Positions 10,153 through 22,865 are shown, counted from the stretch's first letter. The stretch: DNA of 64,000 nt from Metellina segmentata (GCA_947359465.1 OX375879.1:119118557-119182556), one strand, 5' to 3'. Notes: generated from the letters alone by a model not told the origin. Numbers and translations: made by a program.

Positions 10153-11972
10153 ATGGTTCGACCATTATCTGACGTGTGGATGCATTTTATAGAATACCGT
10201 GAAGGTAATAAAAGGACCAAGTGCAAGTACTGTGGAACTAAGTATTCAGTCCCAAATGCAACTAAGATGTCTAAACATTTGGAAACTTGTAAACAAAAGC
10301 CCATAGTTCTATCCGTACCTGTTTTTTCAAACATTGATGGTGAATCATCACATGTGGGAAACCAAGAACTAATTCTTGAACAAGGGAGTGTTTGGGATCA
10401 AGACCAACCAAGAGAAATCAGCACTACTCTTCCTACAACAGATTCTCTAGCTTCTCCTGCTTTTTCCGTGGTTGAATCACCCTTAAGGAAACCTATTCTT
10501 AGGTCATTCTTTGACACAATGACCAAAGTTGAGTCGGAGAAATTGGAGTCATCTTTCGCCAAGGCAGTATATTCGTCCAATTTGCCTCTATCATTTATAG
10601 AGAACAGTTATTGGCAACAGTTCTTCAAACAGATCAGGCCATCATTTAATGTTCCAAGTCGTTATGATCTAAGTAACAGGCTCTTAGATAAGGAGTATGA
10701 TGAAGTAACTGAATGTGTTAAAGAAAAAATAAGAAGTGCTGAATTCGTTTCTATTATTACCGATGGCTGGAGCAACATTAGAAACGAAGGAATTATATCC
10801 TACATTGTAACAACGCCTGAACCTCTGTTTTTCAAATCTACTGAAACTAAGGCTAACCGACACACAGCTTCATACATTAGCCAGGAAATAATCAATGTTA
10901 TAAAATAGATTGGACCTCAGAAAGTAGTAGCACTGGTAACTGATAATGCCAGTAACATGAAAGCAGCATGGGTTCTGGTCCAAGAACATTACCCGCAAAT
11001 ATGTACTATTGGTTGTGCTGCTCATGGCTTAAATTTGTTACTAAATGACATCTACAAGATTCGAACTTTCAAGTTATTATTTCAAATGCCAAAGAAGTGG
11101 TCAAACACTTTAAAAACAAGCAGGCATTATCAGCTGTTTTTACTTCCAAGCAAAAAGCTAAAAAAGGTTCAGCTGCATCTACGCTTAAACTCCCAGCAGA
11201 GACAAGGTGGTGTAGTACCTTGATTATGTTTGAGAGTCTTCTAAATGGGAAAGAATCTCTTCAAGAGACTGTGCTTATTGAAGAACTCGATGTTGACAAG
11301 AATATTAGGCAATTAGTTCTTGATAACGATTTGTTCTGGATGAGTATTCATAGTCTTGTAAATATGATAAGGCCTATTTGTGATGGAATCAAGCTTATTG
11401 AGTCCGACTCTGCCACATTGTCTGATGTCCCTTATGTCTTTTTAAATGTAAAAGAATCTCTGGAGTCGCTTGTTTTAACTCCTTTACAGACAGAAGAGGA
11501 AGAAGCAGTTAAAAATTTAGTTGAAACACGCCGTGAAATGATTTGTATGCCAATTCATTATGCAGGATATATTCTAGATCCTCGTTACTTTGATAAGGAT
11601 TTGGCTGATGACAGTTTTACATCCGGTTTGGATTTTATATCAAATCTAGCTATGGCGGAATTAACTTCCAGCATCATGACAGATTTTGCTCATTTTAAAG
11701 CACAGTATGGGGCATATAAAAATGTTTCTGTTTGGCAAAGTGCAAAATTGTTACCGCCTCAAGTATGGTGGAAGGGTTTTTTTAAGGGTCAAAGTTTATG
11801 TTCTCTTGCCTTGCGGTTATTTTCAATCCCACCTTCTTCAGCTGCTTGTGAGAGAATCTTTTCTGCGTTTTCTCATACTCACTCTGCAACCCGAAACAGG
11901 TTGGGTAATGAAAGAGTGTCTAAGCTTGTCTCTGTCAGATCAAATCTACTCTTGCAATCAAAATTAGAGTAG
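10153..11972 (+). pseudogene. hAT transposase (BED zinc finger, RNase-H-like core, dimerisation domain), broken
   Basis: The ATG at 10153 lies 6 bp after a clean intron acceptor (T-rich tract then cag at 10147), so a 5' untranslated exon is likely upstream. Residues 1-60 form a BED finger (CKYC then H and C, with VWMHF before it). A hAT core follows (FVSIITDGWSN; LVTDNASNMKAAW; CAAHGLNLLL). The C-terminus has the hAT dimerisation block (LFSIPPSSAACERIFSA, then NRLGNERVSKLV). A TAG at 10906-10908 and a frameshift near 11080-11095 break the frame; otherwise it is open to 11972. It sits centrally in the 8405-19068 element and is clearly its own transposase. Only two lesions suggest fairly recent loss. 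Confidence 0.9.
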
Positions 11973-12492
11973 ATTTGATCGGGACCAATGAAATGGAAAG
12001 CAGGGTTGAATTTTTTTTTTGGTTTATACCAGGTATTTTTGGTTTAAACAGGATTCTTTTTAGAAAAACAAAGCAGCAAAAATAATTCAAATTGGTTATT
12101 ATTATGAAATATATGCTAAAATTAATTAAAGTAAAATAAATTAGCTGATTGTCAATGTCAACTGGTTGATATTCTAATGTAATTAAGCCTTTTTATTTTA
12201 TGAAAAGATTATGATTAATTGATATTAATTACCACTTGTTATTTGGTTTAAACCAATTGGTTTCTTGGAAAGTGTATGATATAACCCTGATGGAAAGTGT
12301 GAAAATAAATTTTTTTTTTCTATGTGTGTTGTTTAAATGCTTACTGAGATGAAATCAAACATAATATAGAATTTCTTTCAGCTTGGGTTTCAGCACCTGT
12401 CCTTTTTAGTAAATGAACAAGTTGATTTTTCAGGATGATGCATAGTTTTTAAAATACAATTATTTTTTGTTTGATATAACTTTAAAAGCAAC

Positions 12493-12776
12493 TTTTGTAG
12501 CTCTCTTAGAGCTACAAGACAAGAGATGAAAACAAGCAATTCTTCCAAGTAATAATATTTATTACAGCATGCCAAGAACGAACATATTGACTACAACAGA
12601 ACTGCTGCTCAACTGCTTTTTTTTAAATCAGAATCATAAGCAGAACATCAATCTTTCGTTTGCAAGAATTTATATTCTTTTTAATTGGTATTGCCAGGTT
12701 TTGATGTAGAGCCTTTAAGAAAAGAAAGATTATACTCAGCATTCATAGATGCTTCTAAGTTATATTGACCGCTACA
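12493..12776 (-). repeat. 3' LTR of the CsRn1-like element
   Basis: Near-identical to 16975-17258. On the minus strand it starts TGTAGCGGTC and ends GCTACAAAA. It begins right after the purine tract on that strand. Confidence 0.92.
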
Positions 12777-12790
12777 TCACTCCCTTCCCA
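12777..12790 (-). promoter_or_regulatory. Polypurine tract of the CsRn1-like element
   Basis: The minus strand reads GGGAAGGGAGTGA immediately before the 3' LTR. Confidence 0.75.
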
Positions 12791-13001
12791 GTAACTAAGT
12801 TACAATGAAGAGAGGAGCAGGAATAAGATCAATTTACAGTTATATACAAATTATTAAAGTATCTAAAGAAAATCTTATTTTACAATAATCCAAAATCCTT
12901 TTTTAAAACATCTTGAAATATAACAATATATGTATATACAATATATGATATGGATAAAAGAAATAATAATATATAGTTAAAGTTAACAATAATTTGTACA
13001 T

Positions 13002-16000
13002 TCAGTCTCTAAAACGAACAGGTCGTTGAATCTTTCTTCCAACATGGGAAAATTTTTGTTCTAGAGGTTTATCTTTGGTAACGTCCGGTGTATCCGCTAG
13101 CACAGGTACTGGTGGTTCTGGATGCTTTTCATCGGCGGCCAAAATGTAAGCAGGTTTAAGCCGGTCAATAGAAATGTTAACTTCTTTACCTTTTATACAG
13201 ACTAGGAAGTATTTCTCAGTTTTCAGAATCACTTTGAAGGGTCCTTCATATGCAGGCTCAAATGGCTTCTTGACTCTGTCTGTTCTTATGAACACATGGG
13301 AACACGTTTTGAGATCCTTATGTATAAATGCTTTGAATTTATTTCTGTGCCTTGTAGTTTTAGGTTTGAAAGACTGCATCTGCTCTTGTAATTTGTGCAG
13401 AAACGTCTCTGGCGTCGTAGAAATAGTCGGTTCATCAAAAAATTCTCCAGGGAGTTTTATGGTTTTTCCATAAACCATTTGTGAGATTGAATGTTCAGAA
13501 TCCTCTTTTATCGCTGCTCTGGAGGCCCAAAAGTATAGTTGGAATAGATTCTGTCCATCGAAGAGTATTGTGTGACCGTATAGCTGCTTTCAGTGTCCTA
13601 TGAAGTCTTTCGATTTTGCCATTACACTGTGGATGATATGCAGTTGTATGTTTAAGTTTCATTCCACAAATAGTTGCCAAAGTTCTAAAAAGTTCGGATG
13701 TAAATTGCAAACCTCGGTCTGTGATGACTTCGTAAGGTACTCCAAATCGGGTTATCCAACCTTCGTAAAATGATCTTGCCACGGTTTCGGAGGTTATATC
13801 ACGTAAAGGGATAACCTCCATCCAACTAGTAAAGCGATCTATGCAAGTTAAACAGTAAACAAAGTCATTAGATGGTGAGTAAGGTCCAATGATATCAATA
13901 TGAACTGTGCTGAATCGTTCATCCGGTTCTTTGTAGGTTCCTAATGGTGAGTTAGTGTGCCTCGTAATTTTATTTTTCTGGCAACCGATGCATGTTTGCG
14001 ACCATTTTCTTACGTCTTTCCGAATGTTTGTCCAAATAAATCTTGATGTCATTTGTTTCACTGTTGCTTTGATACCTGGATGGGCTAAACCATGGATTTT
14101 ATCAAACATTATCCTTCTAAATATTAGAGGTAAAAAGGGTCTAATGGTTGAAGTTGAGGTATCACACCAGAGAAGTTTTCCTGACGGAAGTGGATATTGC
14201 TTAAAAACGAATAAAGTATTATTGCGTAATTTGTCAAGCTCTTCACAGTCAATTTGTTTATCTGCAATTGCATCATAATCTAACCCGATTACGGATTCTA
14301 TCCTAGACATCGAGTCTGCAACAACGTTTTCATGTCCACTGATGTGGCGTATTTCTGTTGAATACTGCGATATATATTGAAGATGTCTCAGTTGTCTAGG
14401 CGAAGCCTTTTCGTTTTTCTGATTAAAGGCAAATATAATTGGCTTATGATCGGTGTATATAATAAAATTCTGTCCTTCTAACATATGTTTAAACTGCTTA
14501 ATTGAGAGGTAGATTCCTAAAAGTTCCCTATCGTATGTGCTGTACCGTGTTTGTGTTTCGTTGAGTTTTTTTGAAAAAAATGCGATCGGTTTCCAATTTC
14601 CTTCTTCAAACTGCTGCAAAACAGATCCTACAGCGAAATCTGAGGCATCTGTAAATAAAGCTAAAGGCAAATCAGGATTAGGAAATGTTAATAATGCGGC
14701 ATTCGCTAAATCTTGTTTGCATTTTTCAAACATTTCTTTAGTTACTTCGGTCCACGGAACTTTTCTCGCGTCTTTTTTTCTTGCTCCACGTAAATAATCG
14801 TTCAGTGGTGCTTGAGTATTAGCAGCATCTTTTAAGTAACGACGATAAAAGTTAATCATGCCGAGAAAAGTGCGCAATTCATGAATTGTTTCAGGCAATT
14901 TATAATCTAATATTGATTGAACTTTAGCGGGAAGTGGGCGTAAACCTTCTGGTGTAATTAAATACCCTAAAAATTCCAATTTCTTAACTCCTAACTCTGA
15001 TTTAGAAATATTTATTCTTAAACCATATTTTTCCAAGCGATTAAAAACTGATTTCAAATTATCTTTATGTTCATCTATAGTTGAAGAGGCTATCAAAATA
15101 TCATCTAAATAAGGAAATACGAAACTCAATCCACAGAAAACTTCATTAATAAAGCGTTGAAATGTGGAAGGCGCGTTTCGTAAACCAAAACTCATAACAT
15201 TAAATTCATAAAGTCCGAAAGGTGTAATAATCGCAGTTTTTTGCTTATCTTCTTCAGCAATCGGTATTTGAAAATACGCTTTAAATAAATCAATTTTTGA
15301 GAAAATCTTCTTACCTTTTAAAATATGCTGGAAATCTTCAATTCTCGGTATCGGATAACGATCAGGAATAGTTTGTGCATTTAACCTTCTATAATCACCA
15401 CACGGCCGTAATGTACCATCTTTTTTATGCGCTAAATGCAGTGGACTAGCCCATGGCGATTTTGAAGGTCGAATTATGTTATTGTCTAGCATATATTTAA
15501 ATTCCTGTTTCGCAATTTCTAATCTTTTGGCATCTAACTGTCGAGCTCTCGAATATACTGGCTGACCTTCAGTGGCAATATAATGTTTGACATTGTGCGG
15601 AGTATTATTTATCAACAGATTAGGTTTCATCAAATTTGGGTACAAGGAAATGATATCAGAAAAATTAGAAAACTGATTCATAACACTTAAATTATTTTCT
15701 GCCTCTATAGATGAAATTTCACCAGTTACAAAAAGGTTAGTTAGTCCATCAATAAGGCGTTTTTTGTTAATATCTACCAACAATTTGAACTTATTTAAGA
15801 AGTCAGCTCCAAGTATTCCTTTATCCACTTTTGCTATAATGAAAGGACACTGGAAATCACGGTGAAGTCCCAAATTGAGTGTCAAAATTTTGTGTCCGAA
15901 AGTTTGAATTTCGGAAGCTGCATAAAGTTTAAAAGAATTACATACTTTATGTTTTTCTGAAGCTGGAATGATTGATACATCCGCTCCACTATCAACTAGA

Positions 16001-16155
16001 AAGCGCAAGCCGGTGTTCTTGTCCCTCACAAATAAACGGTAATTGCGGCAATCTTGAATATCATCAGCAGCAGAGCTCGCCGTTCCTTCTACTGCTGACT
16101 TATGTTTTCCGACGACTTCCAACTGCAAGGACCTTTGCATTTGTTTGGATAACAA
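13002..16155 (-). pseudogene. CsRn1-like Pol: protease, reverse transcriptase, RNase H, integrase; one frameshift
   Basis: From 16155 downward: aspartic protease ([10 protein letters not shown], about residues 52-61), reverse transcriptase with YLDD near residue 349, RNase H ([12 protein letters not shown]), zinc-binding integrase head (HPGI..., CIGC) and DDE core ([16 protein letters not shown]; the E of [10 protein letters not shown]). The frame runs 886 codons to 13495. A one-base shift near 13520, just after PTILLGL, moves the rest (13478-13002, integrase C-terminus with AYEGPFKV) into another frame. Pol overlaps gag by 67 bp in a different frame, so a programmed shift between gag and pol is the normal expression route. 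The 13520 shift is either a real lesion or a sequencing error. Confidence 0.92.
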
Positions 16156-16883
16156 TTAGCTCCGAACTTGAAATGGTAATAGCAGTATTTGCCTTCTGGG
16201 TAGAATCGCTTTTTCGATCGACTTCTATTTCGCCTCATATTTGGAACACGAATGTCAGTTCTAGATTGTCTGTCAATGTTCAAAGCAGAGATTTGTTGTT
16301 CTAAAGAAGAAATTTTTTCGAGGATTTTGGTTGTTTCCGAGTTATCGGGAGTTGCAGAAAAAAGTTCCGTTTTCGGATTCATTTCCAAAATTTTATCAGC
16401 CATAACTGAAAGATTATCAAGGCTTTCTACGCTCACCAACAAAATGTTCTGAATGGATTCTGGTAATTTTTCGAGCCATAACGTGCGTAAAACCTTCTCG
16501 TAGATGTTCATTCCGCCAAGCGATTTCATTTTACGTAGCAATTGACTAGGCTTTACATCACCTAGTGAAATTCCAGTAAGTAGACGCTTGATACTTTTTT
16601 CTTCGCTTTCTTGAAAAGTATTTAAGAGTCTTTCCTTTGCTGCAGAATACTTGTCACTTCGACCACTTCGGATTATGTCCCAGATGTTTTCAACCACTTT
16701 AGGTTCCATCTGTGCAACCAGGTAATTGAATTTCGTTTCCTCTGTCACAATATTCGCGATAGAAAACTGGGCTTCCACTTGATAAAACCAAATTTCAGGT
16801 TTTTCTTCCCAAAATGGAGGAATTTTGATGCTTACGCGATTTGTTTCCAGGTTCAAATCAGTTTTGTCAACTTTTGTCTCCAT
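16089..16883 (-). CDS. CsRn1-like Gag, 264 residues
   Basis: It starts at an ATG 73 bp downstream of the primer site on the minus strand and ends inside the start of pol. The first 120 residues are the gag matrix/capsid-like fold of this retrotransposon group (motifs [19 protein letters not shown]). Residues about 230-255 hold a zinc-binding motif C-Y-Y-H...C...C...PC, the CsRn1/Kabuki type, where most gypsy elements have CCHC. The frame is intact. The product would assemble the virus-like particle in the cytoplasm. Confidence 0.88.
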   Translation of the reverse strand: METKVDKTDLNLETNRVSIKIPPFWEEKPEIWFYQVEAQFSIANIVTEETKFNYLVAQMEPKVVENIWDIIRSGRSDKYSAAKERLLNTFQESEEKSIKRLLTGISLGDVKPSQLLRKMKSLGGMNIYEKVLRTLWLEKLPESIQNILLVSVESLDNLSVMADKILEMNPKTELFSATPDNSETTKILEKISSLEQQISALNIDRQSRTDIRVPNMRRNRSRSKKRFYPEGKYCYYHFKFGANCYPNKCKGPCSWKSSENISQQ

Positions 16884-16955
16884 GCTTCCTTTTTGGGCGG
16901 GATCTCATTCAATTTCATCAACCATTTTTGCTCGTTCTGCTGATTCAGAAAATAT

Positions 16956-16973
16956 TGTTATTCCGGGTCACCA
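16956..16973 (-). promoter_or_regulatory. Primer binding site, tRNA-Trp-like
   Basis: The minus strand reads TGGTGACCCGGAATAACA one base inside the 5' LTR. CsRn1-clade elements are known for tRNA-Trp priming with a TGGTGACCC start. Confidence 0.7.
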
Positions 16974-16974
16974 G

Positions 16975-17258
16975 TTTTGTAGCTCTCTTAGAGCTACAAG
17001 ACAAGAGATGAAAACAAGCAATTCTTCCAAGTAATAATATTTATTACAGCATGCCAAGAACGAACATATTGACTACAACAGAACTGCTGCTCAACTGCTT
17101 TTTTTAAAATCAGAATCATAAGCAGAACATCAATCTTTCGTTTGCAAGAATTTATATTCTTTTTAATTGGTATTGCCAGGTTTTGATGTAGAGCCTTTAA
17201 GAAAAGAAAGATTATACTCAGCATTCATAGATGCTTCTAAGTTATATTGACCGCTACA
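16975..17258 (-). repeat. 5' LTR of the CsRn1-like element
   Basis: Pairs with 12493-12776. The only difference noted is in the T/A run near 17100 (seven T and four A here against eight T and three A). Confidence 0.92.
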
Positions 17259-17796
17259 CAACCTTTGAAATGTTTTATATTATTGTCTTTAATGATAGTT
17301 TGAAACAGGGTTTAATTATTTTATTACTTTGTAAGTAAATAAATGTATCATGCTTAATTAGAAAAAACTCATTGCATTGCTATTCTTACAAAATTTGTTT
17401 AAATTTGTACTGGGCAAGTTGAGATGAATTGCGAGGATATTTAGTTATTATTTAACGGTATGAAAAATGTTAATAATAAATGTAGTTTGATACATATTTT
17501 TGAGAAAGGTCTACTCCAATGATATCATACATAAAAAAAAATTCACGTTTGTTAAAATTATACATATAATATTTAAAATGGCACAACTAGTCTGTCTTTC
17601 ACCATGAATGAAATTGTAAAGGTGAGTAATGACATTTTTCAGATAGTATAATTTTAAGGTTTTATTGTAGGTGTTATAATTTTACATCAAATTAAAAGAA
17701 TATTAAATAAGTTTCATCTTTTTATAGAAACTCATTTTAATTATGCTTTAAATATTTTGTTGCAATTTATATCTGTTTACTACTTTAGTTTAAGAA

Positions 17797-18453
17797 TCTA
17801 TCTATATATATATAATTCTCTTACGTGGCTCACAAAAAATACGTTATTTGTAATCGCGTTTTGGAAATACTGTACGATTGTTTGTTTATCGCGAAGTCTC
17901 GCGCATCGATTGATTTTATAGCGTTATCGGATGAAATTTTATTGAAAAAAAAAGAGGAAATTTTAATGAGTTGTTGCAGTTAGTTTATAATAGAAATCAA
18001 AGAAAGCGGAGGATCTTTTCAGGGCCATTTAAAAAACGGTCCTTTCAGGACCAACAATTATAGTTCAACAAGACGCTTGCACTACAACTTTCGGCAACAA
18101 ACTCAATGAAAAAGTGTGGGTCGTTTGATTGCTGGAAAAATGTACACACAAACAACATGCTGGGTATTCAATTTCCAAAGCAACTCTCACATTTCGAGTC
18201 AAAATTTGCACAAAGTTTTCATTTGAATTCTGATTTTAGAGATACTGTATATATTTTTTATGTTCTACAGCAAATTTAGATTTGAAAAACATTTTGTTGG
18301 CAACATATTTTGTGAACAATCCCTTCTGCTAGGACACATGTCTTCATTGAGGCGAGCGAAGCGAGCATATGTTCGCGCAGCGAACCAATGAGGATTGCGA
18401 AGCAATCCTCCGGGGGTTGGCGAGCGTTAGGGAGCAGGGGGCAGGCCCCCTAG
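17797..18453 (+). mobile_element. Non-autonomous Helitron, 657 bp, complete ends
   Basis: It starts A|TCTATCTATATATATATA and ends with hairpin GGGGGC-AG-GCCCCC followed by CTAG|T, so it sits between A and T as Helitrons do, without a target duplication. Upstream of the end is the stacked palindrome cassette (GGATTGCGAAGCAATCC). The body differs from families A and B. There is no coding capacity. It is nested in the right part of the hAT element. Confidence 0.85.
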
Positions 18454-19068
18454 TTAATTTTAATTTGAGATCTGATAGATACTGTTCTGGCCAAGTTTTT
18501 TCCTAGACAATGACTCTTAGTTAGCAGTTTTATTGTATGATTAATGCTATTTGCAAACAATCTTAAAGATGAAACAACTGCTGATCTGCTATCTTTTCAA
18601 ATAAAATAGATACAAGAATAAGAAATACAAAATCCACAGAATAAAGAAGTATTGGACTAAATAGCTGATTTGCTTAAGAGTAAAAAGGTTATAAGTAATG
18701 AGTTAATAAAAGTTTCTCTTATATTTAAAAAAGAGTGAAGGCAAATTGTACGACATCACTTTTTAGAATGCAGCACACTTTGTTATCTGAATTAGCCAAT
18801 TGAAACAGAAAATGGGCAGATTAAAACTATTTAAATTACTTCAATATTAATAAGAATTTCAATTGCAGAATAGTTTTTCAGTGAATTTATATCAAAAATT
18901 GTCTTAAACTCCTCAAAAGAGTACCTAGAAAATGAAAACTGATGGTAAAATATGGTTGTGTTTGTTTACGTTCAAAATTCCCAATGTTCCCCCAAAATTC
19001 CCGGTTAATTCCCAAAACTCCCGCGTTTTTTCCCTCATCCCAAAAAATGCGGGAATTTTACATCTCTA

Positions 19069-19076
19069 AGCACAAC
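19069..19076. repeat. Right 8-bp target-site duplication of the hAT element
   Basis: agcacaac, identical to 8397-8404. Confidence 0.93.
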
Positions 19077-19345
19077 TCGGAAATCACGGATATTTACCAT
19101 GTCAGTATACACGTTTAACAAAAGGCGCCTTCTAAAAACACCGCGGCGCACTTATAATTTCAAAGTACCTGTTTAACTGAGGGCGCCCAGAAAAAAAACG
19201 CCAAGCTCTTTCAATTTCGAAGTACCTGTATAACTAAGGCCGCCCTGTAGCTGTAAATACACCGCAGCTCATAATTCGGGAAGTAAGTACAGTGCCGACG
19301 TGCACTTTTAACAAGCGGTGTACAGTGAAGACACGAGAAACACGG
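19077..19345. repeat. Degenerate short repeats
   Basis: Three loosely similar units share aagtacctgtnTaact, followed by a GC-rich gcgCCc block and an acgcc/accgc trail (about 60-bp spacing). Terminal copies share acacggatattta (near 19085 and 19340). Origin unknown. Confidence 0.4.
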
Positions 19346-22300
19346 ATATTTATTTACAAATGTGGATGTCTCGTTTCAAAAGAGTGCCTGAGGCAAAGGG
19401 AGCAGAGGGACCCCCCCCCTGTCCAGCACGGGCCTGCGCGTAAGTGACAAAAATTTTGATAAGTTGCTTTTGCGATGTTGCCACGATAAATATATTTTCT
19501 TTTTACGATGTTATAAAGTTAACAAAAAATCATTTGTTTATTTATTCCTACATTATTTTTAAAACATTTGTAAAGTTGGAATTTTGTCGCAAAAAGTAAT
19601 TGTAATTGTAATGTGGTTGCTATTGAAACGTAGTAATTTTGCATGTAATTCGTCATTTTTTACGAAAAAGTAATGTAACAAGTTACATTTGTACAAGTAA
19701 CGGCCTAACCCTGGCCTCATGTTCCCCCCAAAGTTCGACTGTGATGTAAATTCAACTACCCACCCACCTTTTTGGTTCATGGAAGTGAAAACGAAACAGT
19801 TATTTGTCTGAATAATAGGAAAATAATTTAGATGCCACAGATTTATTCTTTCAGTTTGGTATGACGTCATAAGTTTTGTGACTCAACCTTGCAACTCTTA
19901 AAGCTGCGGGAAAACTCTATAGTCTGCACTGTCTCGCTCTTACTACTGCGCATGCCTAAAGCTGTGACTTAGTAAGATCAGCGTTTTTAGCGACTTAGTT
20001 GTATTTTGAACTTTGCCTTAGCCATTAACTGCCAAAAAGGCAATCCCTTTTTGTCGAATGAAGAAGCATTTTTCCTCCCGTTTGCCGTCGTTTCAAGATT
20101 CTCCGTTTATGAAACGAGTATGGGTTGTGTGTGTGGAATTGAACCCGCGCGCTGGAATAAATTGATTTTTTGGTTTCATGGCGCAAAGTGCGCTGAATGG
20201 GATAGACAATAACAAAAAACGGAATTTCGCTAAAATCAACAAGTGAATAGAAATTAAAAATAATGAAATACGTTCCAGGTCCAAAGATTGTCAAGTTATG
20301 TGGAGGAAAAATATCGTCCCAGAAAAACAGGGTTTTTTAAAACAGAAATCAGTTTAACTGTAAATTAGAACTAATAATAATCTTCAAAGCTTGATTTTTG
20401 AAAAATAAACTCTTTTTGTAAAGAAAAAAAAATTCGAAAAATCACATTAAAATTTATACTAATATGCACAAAATGTCTCTTAAATGTTTTCCATGATTTG
20501 TTTGTGTTCGAAACCATAGTTTTAATGACACGAATTCTTTGCGAAGAAATACAAATTCGCATATTTATTTCATTATAGAGTAATTTTGTTTATTTTTAGC
20601 TAAGTTTTGCATACAGAAATAAGAAATATTTTCCCTGACAATTTGAAAATAAAAATAAGCGCCATCCAATTAACTTCTCCATTTAATAATCTTCCAGTGC
20701 AATTATTTTTCAAAATCGTGCTCTTATCAAAATCACATTATGCACAAAAGAGGAATATGTATAATTTTTTAATAATAAAATTGATTTTTGATAACATACA
20801 ACAAATGTACATCAAATAATTAAAATTCATTAACTTGCGAAATATTTGCCAAGTTGATGACTACATTTTGCTGAGCACTGTTTTGCTGACAAAAACAGGT
20901 TTCGATCAAATAATTCATTTCATTGTTAAATCTGCTCCGAATTCACAAGAGAACAGTTGAAAAATATCCTTTTTATTGCAGCTTTATTTGAAGGATAAAT
21001 TTGCAATTTGAATTTTTAAAAAAATGTAAGTCTTTTCAAATTCGCACTTTTTTGTTCTGCTAAACTACCATTTGAGATCACTGAGTATTATTAGTTTTAA
21101 TCTCACGTCCAATAAAATAAGATACTGGAAAAGGCGGGGTTTTTTTTCATCTTAAAGACCCCATCATAAAAGTCAAGATTCAGTTTTTACCAACTTGTTT
21201 TTCAGATTATCCTCTAGATTTATAATTTAGTTGTGGATATCTCTAAGCATCGAGTTCAGGAAAAGTGCATTTAATAAAGCACAAGCATCTACCATATTAT
21301 TAAATCATTTCGAAAAATAGATAAAGTACTTGATACATACAGGTTTGAATTGTTTTGCAAGGGAATTTTATTAAAATGTTCATTTGCCTTCTTCGTGTAA
21401 AAATTTGGTTGTACGTACTATAACTATAGCAAAACATTTAAGCAAACGTCAATTTTTATTATTTGCATATTCCAAAACAAAGAGAAAAGTTTTATATCCA
21501 ACACAATAAAAGGTGATGTCGAAGAATATTTTTATTCCCATTTATTTCCTCTAGTTAGGCACTTTTAAAACGTAAGAGCATCCCGGAACGTAACGGACGT
21601 ATTAAATACGGAGTATTTTGCAGAAAACTGCGAACCTCTACATCAGAATCAAAAAAAAGTTTATTGATTGTAAAAGAGCAATGGAAAGTTAAAGGAAGCG
21701 ACAAAAGTTTAGAATCACAATCACGTTTAGAATCACAGATATTCTTTAGTAACAGTCAGAGTTTGAACTGTTATTGTGAAATCACTATCTGTAACATACC
21801 TAGAATAACCTACCCACCGAACTAGAATAGCGTTAAAAATTGTGATATCGCCAAAGTCATATGAACCAATCAGACATATGAACCAACCATAGACACTCTT
21901 CTCAAGAGCTGCTTTTCACTCCAGTTTGACTCACTAGATATCTATTTCGAGGTTCAATCTGTTTGATTGGCAGTGCGCACCGGCACATGGGTAAACCATT
22001 TGTTTAAACCTAAATTATTTTCCTCTTTTGTTTGAACTGTGGTCGGTATTTTTTATTTACACTGGAAGGGCTCCCTTATGCATTAAACTTGTAAGTATCC
22101 TTCTTGTCACGATTTTTGATAAACAAATCTGATTTATTCTGAACACTTCTCTATTCCGATAACACCAAAAGTTTTCAATCATGTCGCCAGTGTAATTTGT
22201 TTATCAGATGTAAAATATATCTAAATTCGATCATTCTTTTTCAGCTATCTATCAGGCTGAAAACCAGATAAAATTCAGCAAGGCTTGAAATTGCACTTGC

Positions 22301-22640
22301 ATTGAGCCTGTCTTTAATATTTTCGTAATGTTAACTGCAGTTTTGTATGTCGTTGTAGAGCTGTTTTAAAAAGGTACTGTGACATGAAAAGACATGTTTC
22401 ATACTGTGACACGAAAAGGTTTATTTCCAAATTTAATAATAATCTAATGTCTTGCATGTGACATTTAACTAGCAGATAGATGTTCATGGTGATTTTTTTT
22501 TGTTGGAAACTTTATTTTATATTATTTTTTCTCATTTGACATTGGTAATTAATTTGTTTCACTCGACTCATGTTGATCCCTTGCAGAGAGTGCTAGATAA
22601 AAAGAAATGCTGCATTATAGATGACTAATACAAGCTTTCT
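19346..22640. other. Mostly AT-rich sequence, no gene supported
   Basis: A C9 tract lies at about 19411. A moderately GC-richer stretch (19880-20220) holds short frames on both strands without a domain. Near 22090 the sequence cttGTAAGTAT is a strong splice donor, and an untranslated first exon of the downstream gene could end there, but nothing else confirms it. Confidence 0.4.
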
Positions 22641-22865
22641 ATTTGTGGTTCTTAGAACACAATAAACACAATCAATTTCTCACTGTAATGACTGCAACAT
22701 TCTATGGATTTTTGTCTGTCTTAATGGAACTCACATCTTACATCACTATATTACCAAGAGAAATGCTAATGCGGCCTCCAAAAATGTTGATTGCTTTCTT
22801 GATCCATAATTTATTTGTCCTTATCACCATTTATTATCTTCTGAGAATAGTAGGGGAGAAGGGGG

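Larger units (their letters stand above)
12493..17258 (-). mobile_element. Ty3/gypsy LTR retrotransposon, CsRn1-like, nearly intact and nested in the hAT
   Basis: Two 284-bp LTRs (12493-12776, 16975-17258) bound gag and pol on the minus strand. A 4-bp duplication caac lies at 12489-12492 and 17259-17262. The primer site next to the 5' LTR starts TGGTGACCCGG, as expected for a tRNA-Trp primer. The gag finger is of the C-YH-C-PC type. Both points are known features of the CsRn1 clade, which is the basis for that placement. The LTRs differ by one T/A change as far as I can see, so the insertion is recent. One frameshift in the integrase is the only coding lesion noticed. Confidence 0.92.
8405..19068 (+). 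mobile_element. hAT DNA transposon, 10.7 kb including nested insertions
   Basis: Both ends carry the perfect 12-bp inverted repeat TAGAGATGTAAA, followed by CCCGG-type subterminal motifs (TTTTTTGGGATG near both ends). Eight-bp duplications flank them. Inside are a BED-finger/hAT transposase pseudogene (10153-11972), a gypsy LTR retrotransposon (12493-17258) and a Helitron (17797-18453). Without these two insertions the element would be about 5.2 kb, a normal size for an autonomous hAT. The rest of the interior is AT-rich non-coding sequence. The transposase is broken, so this copy is at best mobilised in trans. Confidence 0.92.
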
